Below are positions 25,810-34,011 of a DNA stretch of 64,000 nucleotides, piece after piece; within the stretch, counting starts at the first letter, position 1; each line of letters starts with the position of its first letter. Source of the DNA: Acrocarpospora macrocephala (GTDB lineage Bacteria > Actinomycetota > Actinomycetes > Streptosporangiales > Streptosporangiaceae). Under the pieces are notes generated by a model. The model did no database searches. It was not told the origin of the DNA and worked only from the letters and a program-made list of their open reading frames with translations. The translations under genes and the position numbers were made by a program. The stretch is from assembly GCF_009687865.1 (NCBI RefSeq), contig NZ_BLAE01000010.1, positions 160,202 to 224,201 on the forward strand. The letters run 5' to 3'.

Positions 25810-26964
25810 CTACGACATCAGACTCTGGTGAGGCCGCAGCCGGTCCGGCGCCTCCGAAGGACTCTCATCCCCTTCGAGGACCGACTCGTAGTGCTCGACG
25901 AGCCGCTCGCAGAGGGCGGTCCACGTGCTGGCCAGCACGGACTCCCGGGTTTGCGCGCTCATCCGGGATCGCGCGGCGGGATCCGCCACCAGGTGCTCCA
26001 CCGCCTCCCGCATCAGAGCGGGCGATTCCGGCGGGTAGAGCAGACCGTTGTGCCCCGGCCGTACGAGGTCCAGCGGGCCGCCCGCGGCCGCCGCGACGAC
26101 CGGGACTCCGGCCGCCAGCGCTTCCTGCACGGCCTGGCAGAAGGTCTCGTTGGCGCCCGTGTGCACGAACACATCGAACGAGGCGAGGATCCGCGACAGG
26201 TCCTCGCCGGTGCGTAACCCGCAGAACACCGCGTCGGGGAGCCGGCGGCGCAGCGCCGGCGCGGCCGGGCCGTCCCCCACGACGACCAGCCTGACGCCCC
26301 GCAGGCCCGCCAGCTCGGTGAGCAGGTGCACGCGCTTGTCCGGAGAGAGGCGGCCGACGTAACCGACGATCACCTCGCCGTCCGGTGCGAGCTCCCGCCG
26401 CAGCTGCTCCGAGCGGTGGGCCGGGTTGAAACGGTCGAGATCCACGCCGCGGCCCCACAGCCGCAGCCGGGGAATCCGGCGCTCGACCAGCTCGGCCATC
26501 GTCGCGGTGGAGGGGGCGAGCGTGCGGGCCGCCCTGGTGTGGATATGTCGCAGCCAGGACCAGATCATGGCGTCCATCCCGCGCACGCCGTACTGCCGGG
26601 CGAAGCCGGCCAGGTCGGTCTGGAAGACGGCGACGGCGGGGACGCCGAGCTGGACGGCGGCGGTCACGCCCGCCGCTCCCACGACCGTGGGGGAGGCCAG
26701 ATGGATGATGTCGGGCTTGAAATCCGTCAGCACCGTGCTGATCCGCCGGCTCGGCAGCCCCACCCGGAACGACCGGTAGAACGGCGGTTGGAATGCCGGG
26801 GTGGCGTGGACGGGGAACCCGGCGTAGGTGCCCGGTGCACGGCACGGGGCGATCACGGTCGCCTGGTGGCCCCGGTCCGCGAGATGCTCCAGAACCCGGC
26901 AGACCGAGTTCGTCACCCCGTTGACCTGAGGGAGAAAGGATTCGGAGACGATGGCGACTCTCAT
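25810..26964 (-). CDS. GT4-family glycosyltransferase (mannosyltransferase-like)
   Basis: 384 residues, GT-B fold. The N-terminus MRVAIVSESFLPQVNGVTNS is the acceptor-side start typical of actinobacterial MgtA/PimB-like enzymes. The nucleotide-sugar domain has VGYVGRLSPDKRV, VVVGDGP and the E-x7-E-type ETFCQAVQEALAAGVPVVA. Likely adds a hexose, perhaps mannose, to a membrane lipid on the cytoplasmic side. Starts 43 bases after the SGNH hydrolase stop and is probably in one operon with it. The donor sugar is inferred only from family. Confidence 0.85.
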   Translation of the reverse strand: MRVAIVSESFLPQVNGVTNSVCRVLEHLADRGHQATVIAPCRAPGTYAGFPVHATPAFQPPFYRSFRVGLPSRRISTVLTDFKPDIIHLASPTVVGAAGVTAAVQLGVPAVAVFQTDLAGFARQYGVRGMDAMIWSWLRHIHTRAARTLAPSTATMAELVERRIPRLRLWGRGVDLDRFNPAHRSEQLRRELAPDGEVIVGYVGRLSPDKRVHLLTELAGLRGVRLVVVGDGPAAPALRRRLPDAVFCGLRTGEDLSRILASFDVFVHTGANETFCQAVQEALAAGVPVVAAAAGGPLDLVRPGHNGLLYPPESPALMREAVEHLVADPAARSRMSAQTRESVLASTWTALCERLVEHYESVLEGDESPSEAPDRLRPHQSLMS

Positions 26965-27007
26965 GCGGGGTCTCCCTTGGTCGTGCCGTTCGGCGAAGGG
27001 TGGGTGC

Positions 27008-27880
27008 TCATGCCGGGGGTAGGCAGATGCGGCGCAGGACGGGCTCCAGTTCCGCCTGGAACCGGTCGTCCAGCACAGTCGTCCGCCCTCGTACGGCGTG
27101 CCAGGCCTCACTGAGGACGAGCGTGCCGAGCCGGGGCAGGAAGTCCCTCGCCCGTCGTACGACCCAGCCGGTGCCCTCGACCGCCATCCAGCGGGCGCTC
27201 GCCCACGCCGTGGCGCTCGCCCCGGATGGTTCCTCCTCCGGCATCGCACGGACGGGGAACCCGCGAGCGGCCAGCTCGGCGGCGAACAGCCGGGCCAGCA
27301 GATGGTGGCCGCGCACGCTTGGATGCAGGCGGTCGACGCTCCACATCCGGCGTTCGTACAGGGCGGGATGGGCGGCCAGGTCGACGTGGACCGTCCCGTA
27401 CGTCTCCGCCAGCCCATCGAGGATCATGTTGATCGCGCGCATCCGCCGGGTCAGCGGTCGTCGTACGAGGTCGGGGACGCCGAGCATCAGGCCGGGGTCG
27501 GGCAGGCGGGCGGTGAGGACGGTGGCGCCCGTACGGCGCAGTCCGCCCACCACCGTCTCCAGATCGTGGGCGATCGCGGGCAGCGAGAAGTCGCCCCGCA
27601 GCGTGTCGTTGACCCCGGCCAGCACAGCGGCCAGCGTCGGCCGCAGGGACAGTGCCCGGGGAAGCTGGCCGGTGGCGAGATCCCGGCAGGTCGCCCCGCT
27701 GTTCGCGAGGTTGTCGAATGCCACCTGCTCGCGGGAGCCGAGCGCGTCCGCCAGCAGCCGGGCGTAGCCCCGCCAGCCGCCGCCGGGCAGCGGGTCGCCC
27801 AGCCCTTCGGTCACCGAGTCGCCAAGCGCGACCAGTCGCGTCGTCGTCATCGTCAGCTCTGCCATCGCCGTCGTGGTCAC
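27008..27880 (-). CDS. SGNH/GDSL hydrolase
   Basis: 290 residues. Block I is VALGDSVTEG with the nucleophile Ser, block II has the Gly of LANSGAT, block III is the Asn of AGVNDT, and block V is DRLHPS with Asp and His. A C-terminal extension of about 80 residues follows the catalytic core. No signal peptide is seen, so it is probably cytoplasmic. It likely removes or adds an acyl group on a lipid or glycolipid. The GTG at 27880 overlaps the stop of the upstream glycosyltransferase (GTGA), indicating coupled translation. Confidence 0.85.
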   Translation of the reverse strand: MTTTAMAELTMTTTRLVALGDSVTEGLGDPLPGGGWRGYARLLADALGSREQVAFDNLANSGATCRDLATGQLPRALSLRPTLAAVLAGVNDTLRGDFSLPAIAHDLETVVGGLRRTGATVLTARLPDPGLMLGVPDLVRRPLTRRMRAINMILDGLAETYGTVHVDLAAHPALYERRMWSVDRLHPSVRGHHLLARLFAAELAARGFPVRAMPEEEPSGASATAWASARWMAVEGTGWVVRRARDFLPRLGTLVLSEAWHAVRGRTTVLDDRFQAELEPVLRRICLPPA

Positions 27881-29040
27881 TGTCGATCTCCGCTGCGCAC
27901 CGGGGGCGCGGGCAACCCGTGGGCCTGCAGGAACCCGGCCGCGGAGGAGGGCCAGCCGAACCGTGTCGCCTGGCGGCGGGCCGCGGTGCGACGGTCCTCC
28001 TCGTCGCGGGCCAGCAGCCGCTCGATCGCGTCGGCGTACGCCTCAGGACCACCTTGGACGGCGATCCCCGCGTCACCGATCACCTCGGGAAGGGCGCTGT
28101 GCGCGGACACGACGACGGGCGTTCCGGCGGCCAGGGCCTCCAGTGCCGCCAGGCCGAACGTCTCGACGGGCCCGGGTGCGATGGCGACATCCGCCCCGGC
28201 CAGCAGGCGTGCGACCTCGTCACGGTCGGCGACGTGCCCGAGGAACCGGACCGGCAGCCCGCCGGCCAGCTTTTCCAGGGCGCGCCGCCGGGGGCCGTCT
28301 CCGGCGACCACGAGCACCGCCGGCACGCCCCGGCGGCGCAGCTCCCGCAGCGCCAGGATCGGCTGGTCCGGCCGTTTCTCCGCGGAGAGCCGGCTGCAGT
28401 GCACGAGCAGGTGCTCGCCGGGACCTGCCAGTGTTCGCCGCTGCGCCGGATCGCGTCGGCTGGGGGCGAAACGGGTCAGGTCGACGCCGAGCGGCACGCG
28501 AACAAGGTTGGGCACACCCAGCCGCCGGAACTCGGCGGACGCCCAATCGGTGGTGCAGATCACCACGTCGAACGAGCGGGCGGTGGCCAGGTTGAGCCGG
28601 TCCGCCAGGGTCCGGGTGAACGGGGTCGGCGGGCCGCCCGGGTCGCGTACGGCACGGGGAGTGAACAACCGCAGCAGGCCGTCGAGGCTCTCATGCGACA
28701 CCATGGCGGAACGGACGCCGCGGGAGCGCGCCCAGTCGCCCGTCCAGCGGAGGGTCGTACGGTCCGACACCTCCAGCCGGTCGGGCTTCAGATCGTCGAG
28801 CAGGCGGGCGAGCGCTCGGCGGGCGGTGATGACGCGGTATCCACCGGTGGCCGGCACGACCGGCCCAGGCACGGTGACGACCAGCCCGGCCCGGGTCTCC
28901 CGGTGTCCGGGACGATCGCCTGGAACGACCAGGACCACGTCGTGCCCCGCAGCCGTGTAACCGGCACCCAGCTCTTCAAGGGCGGTCCGGAGGCCCCCCG
29001 AGCGAGGCGTGACGAAGTTGGCCAGTCTGACGATCCTCAT
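27877..29040 (-). CDS. GT4-family glycosyltransferase (PimB-like)
   Basis: 387 residues, GT-B fold: N-terminus MRIVRLANFVTPRSGGLRTA, donor-site motifs VHCSRLSAEKRPD, VVAGDGPRRRALEK and GPVETFGLAALEALAAGTPV. First gene of the GT-SGNH-GT group. The start at 29040 is set by homology; in-frame codons further upstream give a non-family sequence. Substrate likely a phospholipid-linked sugar. Confidence 0.85.
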   Translation of the reverse strand: MRIVRLANFVTPRSGGLRTALEELGAGYTAAGHDVVLVVPGDRPGHRETRAGLVVTVPGPVVPATGGYRVITARRALARLLDDLKPDRLEVSDRTTLRWTGDWARSRGVRSAMVSHESLDGLLRLFTPRAVRDPGGPPTPFTRTLADRLNLATARSFDVVICTTDWASAEFRRLGVPNLVRVPLGVDLTRFAPSRRDPAQRRTLAGPGEHLLVHCSRLSAEKRPDQPILALRELRRRGVPAVLVVAGDGPRRRALEKLAGGLPVRFLGHVADRDEVARLLAGADVAIAPGPVETFGLAALEALAAGTPVVVSAHSALPEVIGDAGIAVQGGPEAYADAIERLLARDEEDRRTAARRQATRFGWPSSAAGFLQAHGLPAPPVRSGDRQ

Positions 29041-29358
29041 GGTCCATCCGGGCATCGGAACGGGCACCTTGCTCCGATGGTGGACGGGGCTGCCGCCCGG
29101 ACAGATAACCCCGTATGACCTGATCCTCAACCTTCTCTAAATAAAGCCGTCGATTCCGTCATGGCATGGGATAAATGAGGCAGAAGTCGCCTTGATCAAA
29201 GAGTGCCGACAGGTAAGCCGTGCTGGTCTCGGGGCTCCGTTTCTGCCGCGGCAGTCCTCCATACGCAGTTCGATCGGTGGTCGCTGATGACCAGAAGCTC
29301 CTCGAGGCATCCTGCGCCTCCTGGCTTCTGATGAGATTCGTCTGGTTGTGCGTTCGCT
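29041..29358. other. 318-base gap with a nested stem-loop at 29292-29330
   Basis: No gene seen. CAGAAGC (29292-29298) pairs with GCTTCTG (29324-29330), and inside it GAGGC (29304-29308) pairs with GCCTC (29316-29320). There is no T-run on either side, so a classical terminator is not supported. The gap marks the left edge of the second catabolic island, but I find no repeats or tRNA that would identify an attachment site. Confidence 0.35.
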
Positions 29359-30489
29359 TCAGGCCCAGGTGTTGGGTCTGATGAGGTACTTTTCCCCGGT
29401 CCGCAACCGGCTGTAGCGGTCCAGCACCACTGGGTCGATCACGTCGAACAGTGAGATCTGGTCCGTGTACTCGCTCGCGAAGGTGGTGGTAAGCGACCGA
29501 ACGACCCGCTCACGGAGTTCACCCTGCTTCTCCGCCCCGAGTCGCGTGAGTGTCGGCCACAACAACCAGCCGCTCAGCGACCAGGCGAACCCGAAGTCGC
29601 GGACGATCTCGGTCGGACGCGTGTCCAGGCTGCCGTAGCTGTAAACCCGCTTGTGGACGTCGGTCCCGTACGCGCTGTACTCGCCGGATTCAGCACGCGC
29701 TGCGGCCTCCATGCAGCTGAGGATTTGCCCAGCGAGGGTGCCGCCGCCGGTGGCGTCGAAGGCCACCATCGCACCGGTCGAAGAGATCGCAGCCGTCAAG
29801 TCCGCCCGGAAGGTGTCCGAGGTCGAATCGACGATGTATCGGGCCCCGATCTGCTCAAGGATCTCCCTTTGTGCGTCACTACGCACGATGTTGACCAACG
29901 CGACATCGTCCTCGATACACACTCGGTTCAGCATCCGCCCCAGATTCGACGCGGCCGCCGTGTGGACCAGGGCACGCTGTCCATCGGTGCGCATCGTCTC
30001 CAGGAAAGCCAGGGTGGTCATCGGATTGATGAACCAGGACGCACCCTGTACAGCGTCGACACCCTCCGGCAGTTCCTGACATGACCGTCGGTCCAGGAGG
30101 CGGTACTCCGAGTACATCGAGCCGCCGATCATCGACACCGTCTTGCCCAGCAGAGCTTGCGCGGCCTCGGAGTTCCCCGCAGCCACCACCTTGCCAGCAC
30201 CTTCGTTGCCGACCGGCAAGGAGAGGTCGAGCCGTGCCGTGTTCCGTTGCAGCGCTTTGGGGCTGACCCATGCGGTGACGACCCGGTCCGCTCCCGTTCC
30301 GGACACCTCCAGTGTCGACATGTCCGCCTGGCCGAACAGGAGGCGCAGATCCGAAGGATTCAACGGGGTCGCCTCTACCTGGACCACGACGTCATCCGGA
30401 CCGATGTCGTCCAGTACGACCTCGACGAACGACAGCCGCAACGCGCCGTCCGAGCTCACGAGCGAGCGCAACTGCAGCCCGGTGGTCAT
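29359..30489 (-). CDS. zinc-less medium-chain dehydrogenase/reductase
   Basis: 376 residues of the MDR (quinone-oxidoreductase-like) superfamily: an N-terminal GroES-like domain (VVQVEATPLNPSDLRLLFGQ), then LPVGNEGAGKVV and a nucleotide-binding half with ALVHTAAASNLGRMLNRVC. The canonical GxGxxG is replaced by TAAASNLG and no zinc ligands are obvious. Likely an NAD(P)H-dependent reductase of an enone or related compound. Last gene on the minus strand after the SnoaL protein (33-base gap), so probably one operon with it. Confidence 0.75.
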   Translation of the reverse strand: MTTGLQLRSLVSSDGALRLSFVEVVLDDIGPDDVVVQVEATPLNPSDLRLLFGQADMSTLEVSGTGADRVVTAWVSPKALQRNTARLDLSLPVGNEGAGKVVAAGNSEAAQALLGKTVSMIGGSMYSEYRLLDRRSCQELPEGVDAVQGASWFINPMTTLAFLETMRTDGQRALVHTAAASNLGRMLNRVCIEDDVALVNIVRSDAQREILEQIGARYIVDSTSDTFRADLTAAISSTGAMVAFDATGGGTLAGQILSCMEAAARAESGEYSAYGTDVHKRVYSYGSLDTRPTEIVRDFGFAWSLSGWLLWPTLTRLGAEKQGELRERVVRSLTTTFASEYTDQISLFDVIDPVVLDRYSRLRTGEKYLIRPNTWA

Positions 30490-30522
30490 GCGTACATCCT
30501 CCTGATCATCGAGCGTCCTGGC

Positions 30523-31485
30523 TCACTCATCGCGAATGTCTGCGTTCAGCACGCCGTAGTCCTGGTACAGGCGCAGTTGATCGACGGTCTCCCAATGCTC
30601 CTGGAGTTGACCGTTCTCTACCCGGAAGATGTCGACGGACGAGGCGTCGTGATCCCTGCCGGTCGCGACCATAGTGCCGTCCCAAGCGGATCGGACGACG
30701 AACATGTTGCCCTCCGCCACGATATGGGTCGCATTCGCTCGCCCGTCCGGCTTCCGGGCTCGCGCGGACGACAGGGCATCGAGGAATGGTGCTCGGCCGT
30801 CGGGGATCCAGCCGGAGTTGGAGATGAGGTCCTCCGCGATGTATTCGGAGTCCTCCTTGCTGCCGGTGGCGAATACGCCGTCCCACAGTTTCTTCTGCAG
30901 CTCCCGTGAAATTGCGGGAGAACCCGCTCCCCCGTGCACACCGAAGTCGGTTCCGCTGCGCTCATCGAACAGTGCGGAGCCCGACGACGGCGCGCCGAGC
31001 ATTTCCTGCCATGCTCCGGCTGCTGCCGCGATGGCTCCGATCTGCACCAGGATCCGGTACGTGTCGAAGACCTGCCAGTGCTCGACGATCAGGCCGTCCC
31101 GCACGCGGAAGATGTGAGAAGCCGAGGTGTCGACCTGAGCCCCGGAGGCAGGGTGTCCCGCGTACTCGTTGACGTGCCGGCCGGCCACCGTGGTCCGCAC
31201 CGCGACCAGGTCCTCGTCCACGATGACGCCGATGTTCTCGTGCACGTCATGACGGAACCCGTCGAACGCCTGCGTCAGGCGCCGGTGGTACCGCTTGTAT
31301 CCGGTTCGGGTCCGAGTACCGTTGTAGTCATAACTCAGGAAGTTCCGAGCGACGACCCCATCGAGATCAAGCTCGTCGCCCCGGTTGAGGGCGTCGAAGA
31401 ATGCCCGGACTTGTTCGTCCGCCTGTTGCGCACGCGGATCGCGATGGAACCCGTCGAGGCTGTTCGCTGGAATGTCGTCTGTCAT
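30523..31485 (-). CDS. tandem SnoaL-like (NTF2-fold) protein
   Basis: 320 residues made of two NTF2-fold SnoaL-like halves: residues ~15-150 (QVRAFFDALNRGD ... VRDGLIVEHWQVFD) and ~195-315 (KLWDGVFATGSKED ... VENGQLQEHWETVD). Both halves end with the HW motif usual in this family. Single-domain SnoaL proteins are small isomerases/cyclases or detoxifying enzymes; a fused pair would be a built-in dimer. AGAAGGA precedes the ATG at 31485. The inverted repeat at 31553-31569 probably controls it. Confidence 0.75.
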   Translation of the reverse strand: MTDDIPANSLDGFHRDPRAQQADEQVRAFFDALNRGDELDLDGVVARNFLSYDYNGTRTRTGYKRYHRRLTQAFDGFRHDVHENIGVIVDEDLVAVRTTVAGRHVNEYAGHPASGAQVDTSASHIFRVRDGLIVEHWQVFDTYRILVQIGAIAAAAGAWQEMLGAPSSGSALFDERSGTDFGVHGGAGSPAISRELQKKLWDGVFATGSKEDSEYIAEDLISNSGWIPDGRAPFLDALSSARARKPDGRANATHIVAEGNMFVVRSAWDGTMVATGRDHDASSVDIFRVENGQLQEHWETVDQLRLYQDYGVLNADIRDE

Positions 31486-31552
31486 CGCATCCTTCTTCTG
31501 AGCGCTGGCCCACTGGAGACTGCTGGCGCCATGGCGGAACAATCGTCCGATA

Positions 31553-31569
31553 TGTATCGCAATGATACA
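31553..31569. promoter_or_regulatory. putative TetR-family operator
   Basis: TGTATC-GCAAT-GATACA, a perfect 6-5-6 inverted repeat between the TetR-type gene (stop at 31595) and the SnoaL gene start (31485). Position and symmetry fit repression of the SnoaL-MDR unit by the neighbouring regulator. Confidence 0.55.
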
Positions 31570-31594
31570 GTCGGGCGCAATGTCTCGCTCTCGC

Positions 31595-32248
31595 TCACTT
31601 CGTTGCCGGCCGCCTGGTATGCCCGAGCAACGCGGCGACCAGGTCCAGGCCGGTGTCGATCTCAGGATCCGTGCGCCCAAGCAGGGGTGCGTAGAGGTGG
31701 GCATCACACATACGGATGATCGCCAAGCCCAGGACGTCCGGAGGCAGCGACAGTTCGAGTCGTCCGGCGGCCTCCTCCTCCGCGAGCATGGCGGCGACGT
31801 TCCGCCCCGACACCTTCTCGACCGGTCCAGGAACCAGCAGGATCCGGACGATCACCAGGGGTTCGCGGCGGGAGAGCTCCTGGAGCGGCCGCGCCTCCGC
31901 GACTGCATGCATGAACCGATCCATCACCTCCACGATCCGCTCGGCTCCTCCGGGCGCGGTGGTGTGCTTGCGGGCGTAGGCGAACGTCCGGTCTGCCGCT
32001 TCGCCCAGTACGACGCTGAGCAGGTCCTCGCGTGCTCCGACCAAGCGGTACAGGGTCGAACGCCCGATGCCCACCTCGGTGGCGAGCGCGGACATGTCTA
32101 GGGGTCGTCCCGCCAGGTACTCCCGAGTTGCGGCAGCTAGCACGGCGTCTCGGGTGAGCGACGTTCCTAGTCGCTTCGGGGGGGCTTCGAAGTTCACGTC
32201 GGATGTGGCCACGAGTTCAGTATGAGGCGTTGCGTCGCGATGTGCCAA
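31595..32248 (-). CDS. TetR-family regulator (QsdR-like)
   Basis: 217 residues. HTH at about residues 33-75 (DAVLAAATREYLAGRPLDMS ... EVGIGRSTLYRLVGARE), then an all-helical ligand domain with REPLVIVRILLVPGP, resembling the QsdR-type regulators found near actinobacterial catabolic genes. It probably binds the inverted repeat at 31553 and controls the genes to its left, possibly also the divergent acyl-CoA synthetase gene 56 bases away. The exact start is uncertain. Confidence 0.78.
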   Translation of the reverse strand: MAHRDATPHTELVATSDVNFEAPPKRLGTSLTRDAVLAAATREYLAGRPLDMSALATEVGIGRSTLYRLVGAREDLLSVVLGEAADRTFAYARKHTTAPGGAERIVEVMDRFMHAVAEARPLQELSRREPLVIVRILLVPGPVEKVSGRNVAAMLAEEEAAGRLELSLPPDVLGLAIIRMCDAHLYAPLLGRTDPEIDTGLDLVAALLGHTRRPATK

Positions 32249-32304
32249 TGTGAAACACTCGCGCTATCTGTGCCAAGCGGTCCACTTTTCCGTAAAAACA
32301 GCAC

Positions 32305-33999
32305 ATGGATTCAGCAAGAAATGATCTTGCTACTGAAAGTTGGTGGCAGCACCGCATGGACAAGCCTTGGCTCCTCCAGTACAACGACGGAGTTCCCGCG
32401 GACATCACCGCAGAGTACGAACACGGAGTTGCGATGCTCGATGCAGCCGTGACGGCCGACCCCCAGGCCCCGGCGATCAAGTACTTCGACGGCGTGCTCT
32501 CGATCTCCGAGCTCGCCGACGCGGCCGATGCCCTCGCTCACCATCTGATCCACCACGGGTTCCGGCCGGCCGACCGCTTGGCGATCTTCGCTCAGAACGA
32601 TCCCGCTTTCGTGATCGGTCTATTGGCCGCGTGGAAGGCCGGCGGAGCCGCGGTCCCCGTCAATCCGATGAACCGCGTCGGGGAACTCCGACACATCTTG
32701 AGCGATTCGGGTGCGGTAGCGATCCTCACTCTGGACCACCTCCACCGCGACGTCGTGCGTGCAGCTTTGCTCGAGGCGTCCAGCTCTGTCGAAACCGTGA
32801 TCACCTACAGCGATCACGACCATCAGTCACGCGACGACTTCCGAGTGCTGTCGCCAATCGGGTCCGACGCCGTCGATGCGGGGGTGTCAGACCTCAGCGA
32901 AGTCGTGCGTCTTTTCTCCGGCCGCGGAGCGCCGTCGGTCCCGCTCCAGAAGCATGACCCGGCGACCATCACCTACACGTCCGGGACGACCGGTCGCCCG
33001 AAGGGCGCGATCAACACCCACGGCAACCTGATGGCGAATGCTGCGACCCTCCGCGTGTGGGCGGACCTTCGTCCCGGCGATTCCGTGCTCGCCATCGCGC
33101 CGCTGTTCCACATCACCGGCCTCGTCGCTCACGCGGTCCTCGCTCTGGCGTCAAGGTCCCAACTCGTTCTCACCCACCGTTTCCATCCCGAAGTCATGCT
33201 CGAGGCGATCCGCGAACACGCCCCGACGTTCACGGTCGGCGCCATCACCGCGTTCATCGCGTTGAGCAACGCAGCGGGCGTCGACCGGTCCGACTTCGCT
33301 TGCTTCTCTCGCGTGTACTCCGGTGGGGCTGCCGTTCCCCCGGCAGTTGCAGAAGAGTTCGAGTCCCGGTTCGGCGTGTACATCCACAATGCTTATGGAC
33401 TCACCGAGACGTCGTCTGTCACCCACTTCGTCCCCTTCGGCACCCGGGCACCGGTCGATGAGGAGTCCGGCGCCCTGTCGATCGGCGTCCCGGTCTCCTC
33501 GACGATCGCGAGGATCCTCGACGAGGAAGGCCGTGCACTCCCGCCGCGGAGTGTCGGCGAGCTGGCCATCTCCGGGCCGCAAGTCACTCCTGGGTACTGG
33601 CAGAACGCAGAGGCGACCGCGACAGCACTGCCGGACGGCGAACTGCGGACCGGTGACATCGCTTTCATGGACGAAGCCGGCCGCTTCTACATCGTCGACC
33701 GCAAGAAGGACATGATCAACGCCTCCGGTTACAAGGTGTGGCCGCGAGAGGTCGAGGACGTCCTCTACAGTCATGGCGCGGTCCGCGAAGCAGCGGTCGT
33801 CGGAGTTCCGGACCCCTATCGCGGAGAAACCGTTCGCGCGTACGTGTCGCTGTCCGATTCGAACGTCACGACCGACGAGATCATCGAGTACTGTCGGGGC
33901 CTGCTGGCCGCGTACAAGTACCCGCGAGAGGTCATCATTCTCGACGAGCTTCCGAAGACCGTCACCGGCAAGATCCTCCGACGCGAACTGCGGCAGTAA
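32305..33999 (+). CDS. acyl-CoA synthetase (class I adenylate-forming enzyme)
   Basis: 564 residues. P-loop motif TYTSGTTGRPKG, A5-type YGLTETSS, A7-type ELRTGDIAF, and a C-terminal TVTGKILRREL with the catalytic Lys. It should activate a carboxylate of the island's pathway to its CoA ester. The ATG at 32305 has no clear ribosome site; an ATG at 32356 is a possible alternative. The amidase starts 12 bases after its stop, so the two are likely co-transcribed. Confidence 0.85.
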   Translation: MDSARNDLATESWWQHRMDKPWLLQYNDGVPADITAEYEHGVAMLDAAVTADPQAPAIKYFDGVLSISELADAADALAHHLIHHGFRPADRLAIFAQNDPAFVIGLLAAWKAGGAAVPVNPMNRVGELRHILSDSGAVAILTLDHLHRDVVRAALLEASSSVETVITYSDHDHQSRDDFRVLSPIGSDAVDAGVSDLSEVVRLFSGRGAPSVPLQKHDPATITYTSGTTGRPKGAINTHGNLMANAATLRVWADLRPGDSVLAIAPLFHITGLVAHAVLALASRSQLVLTHRFHPEVMLEAIREHAPTFTVGAITAFIALSNAAGVDRSDFACFSRVYSGGAAVPPAVAEEFESRFGVYIHNAYGLTETSSVTHFVPFGTRAPVDEESGALSIGVPVSSTIARILDEEGRALPPRSVGELAISGPQVTPGYWQNAEATATALPDGELRTGDIAFMDEAGRFYIVDRKKDMINASGYKVWPREVEDVLYSHGAVREAAVVGVPDPYRGETVRAYVSLSDSNVTTDEIIEYCRGLLAAYKYPREVIILDELPKTVTGKILRRELRQ

Positions 34000-34011
34000 C
34001 GGATCTCAGGT

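Noticed and set aside
29041..29358. Transposon or attachment site at the left edge of the second island
   Set aside because: No transposase, tRNA, or direct repeat matching the right edge near 46014 was found; only a stem-loop is present.
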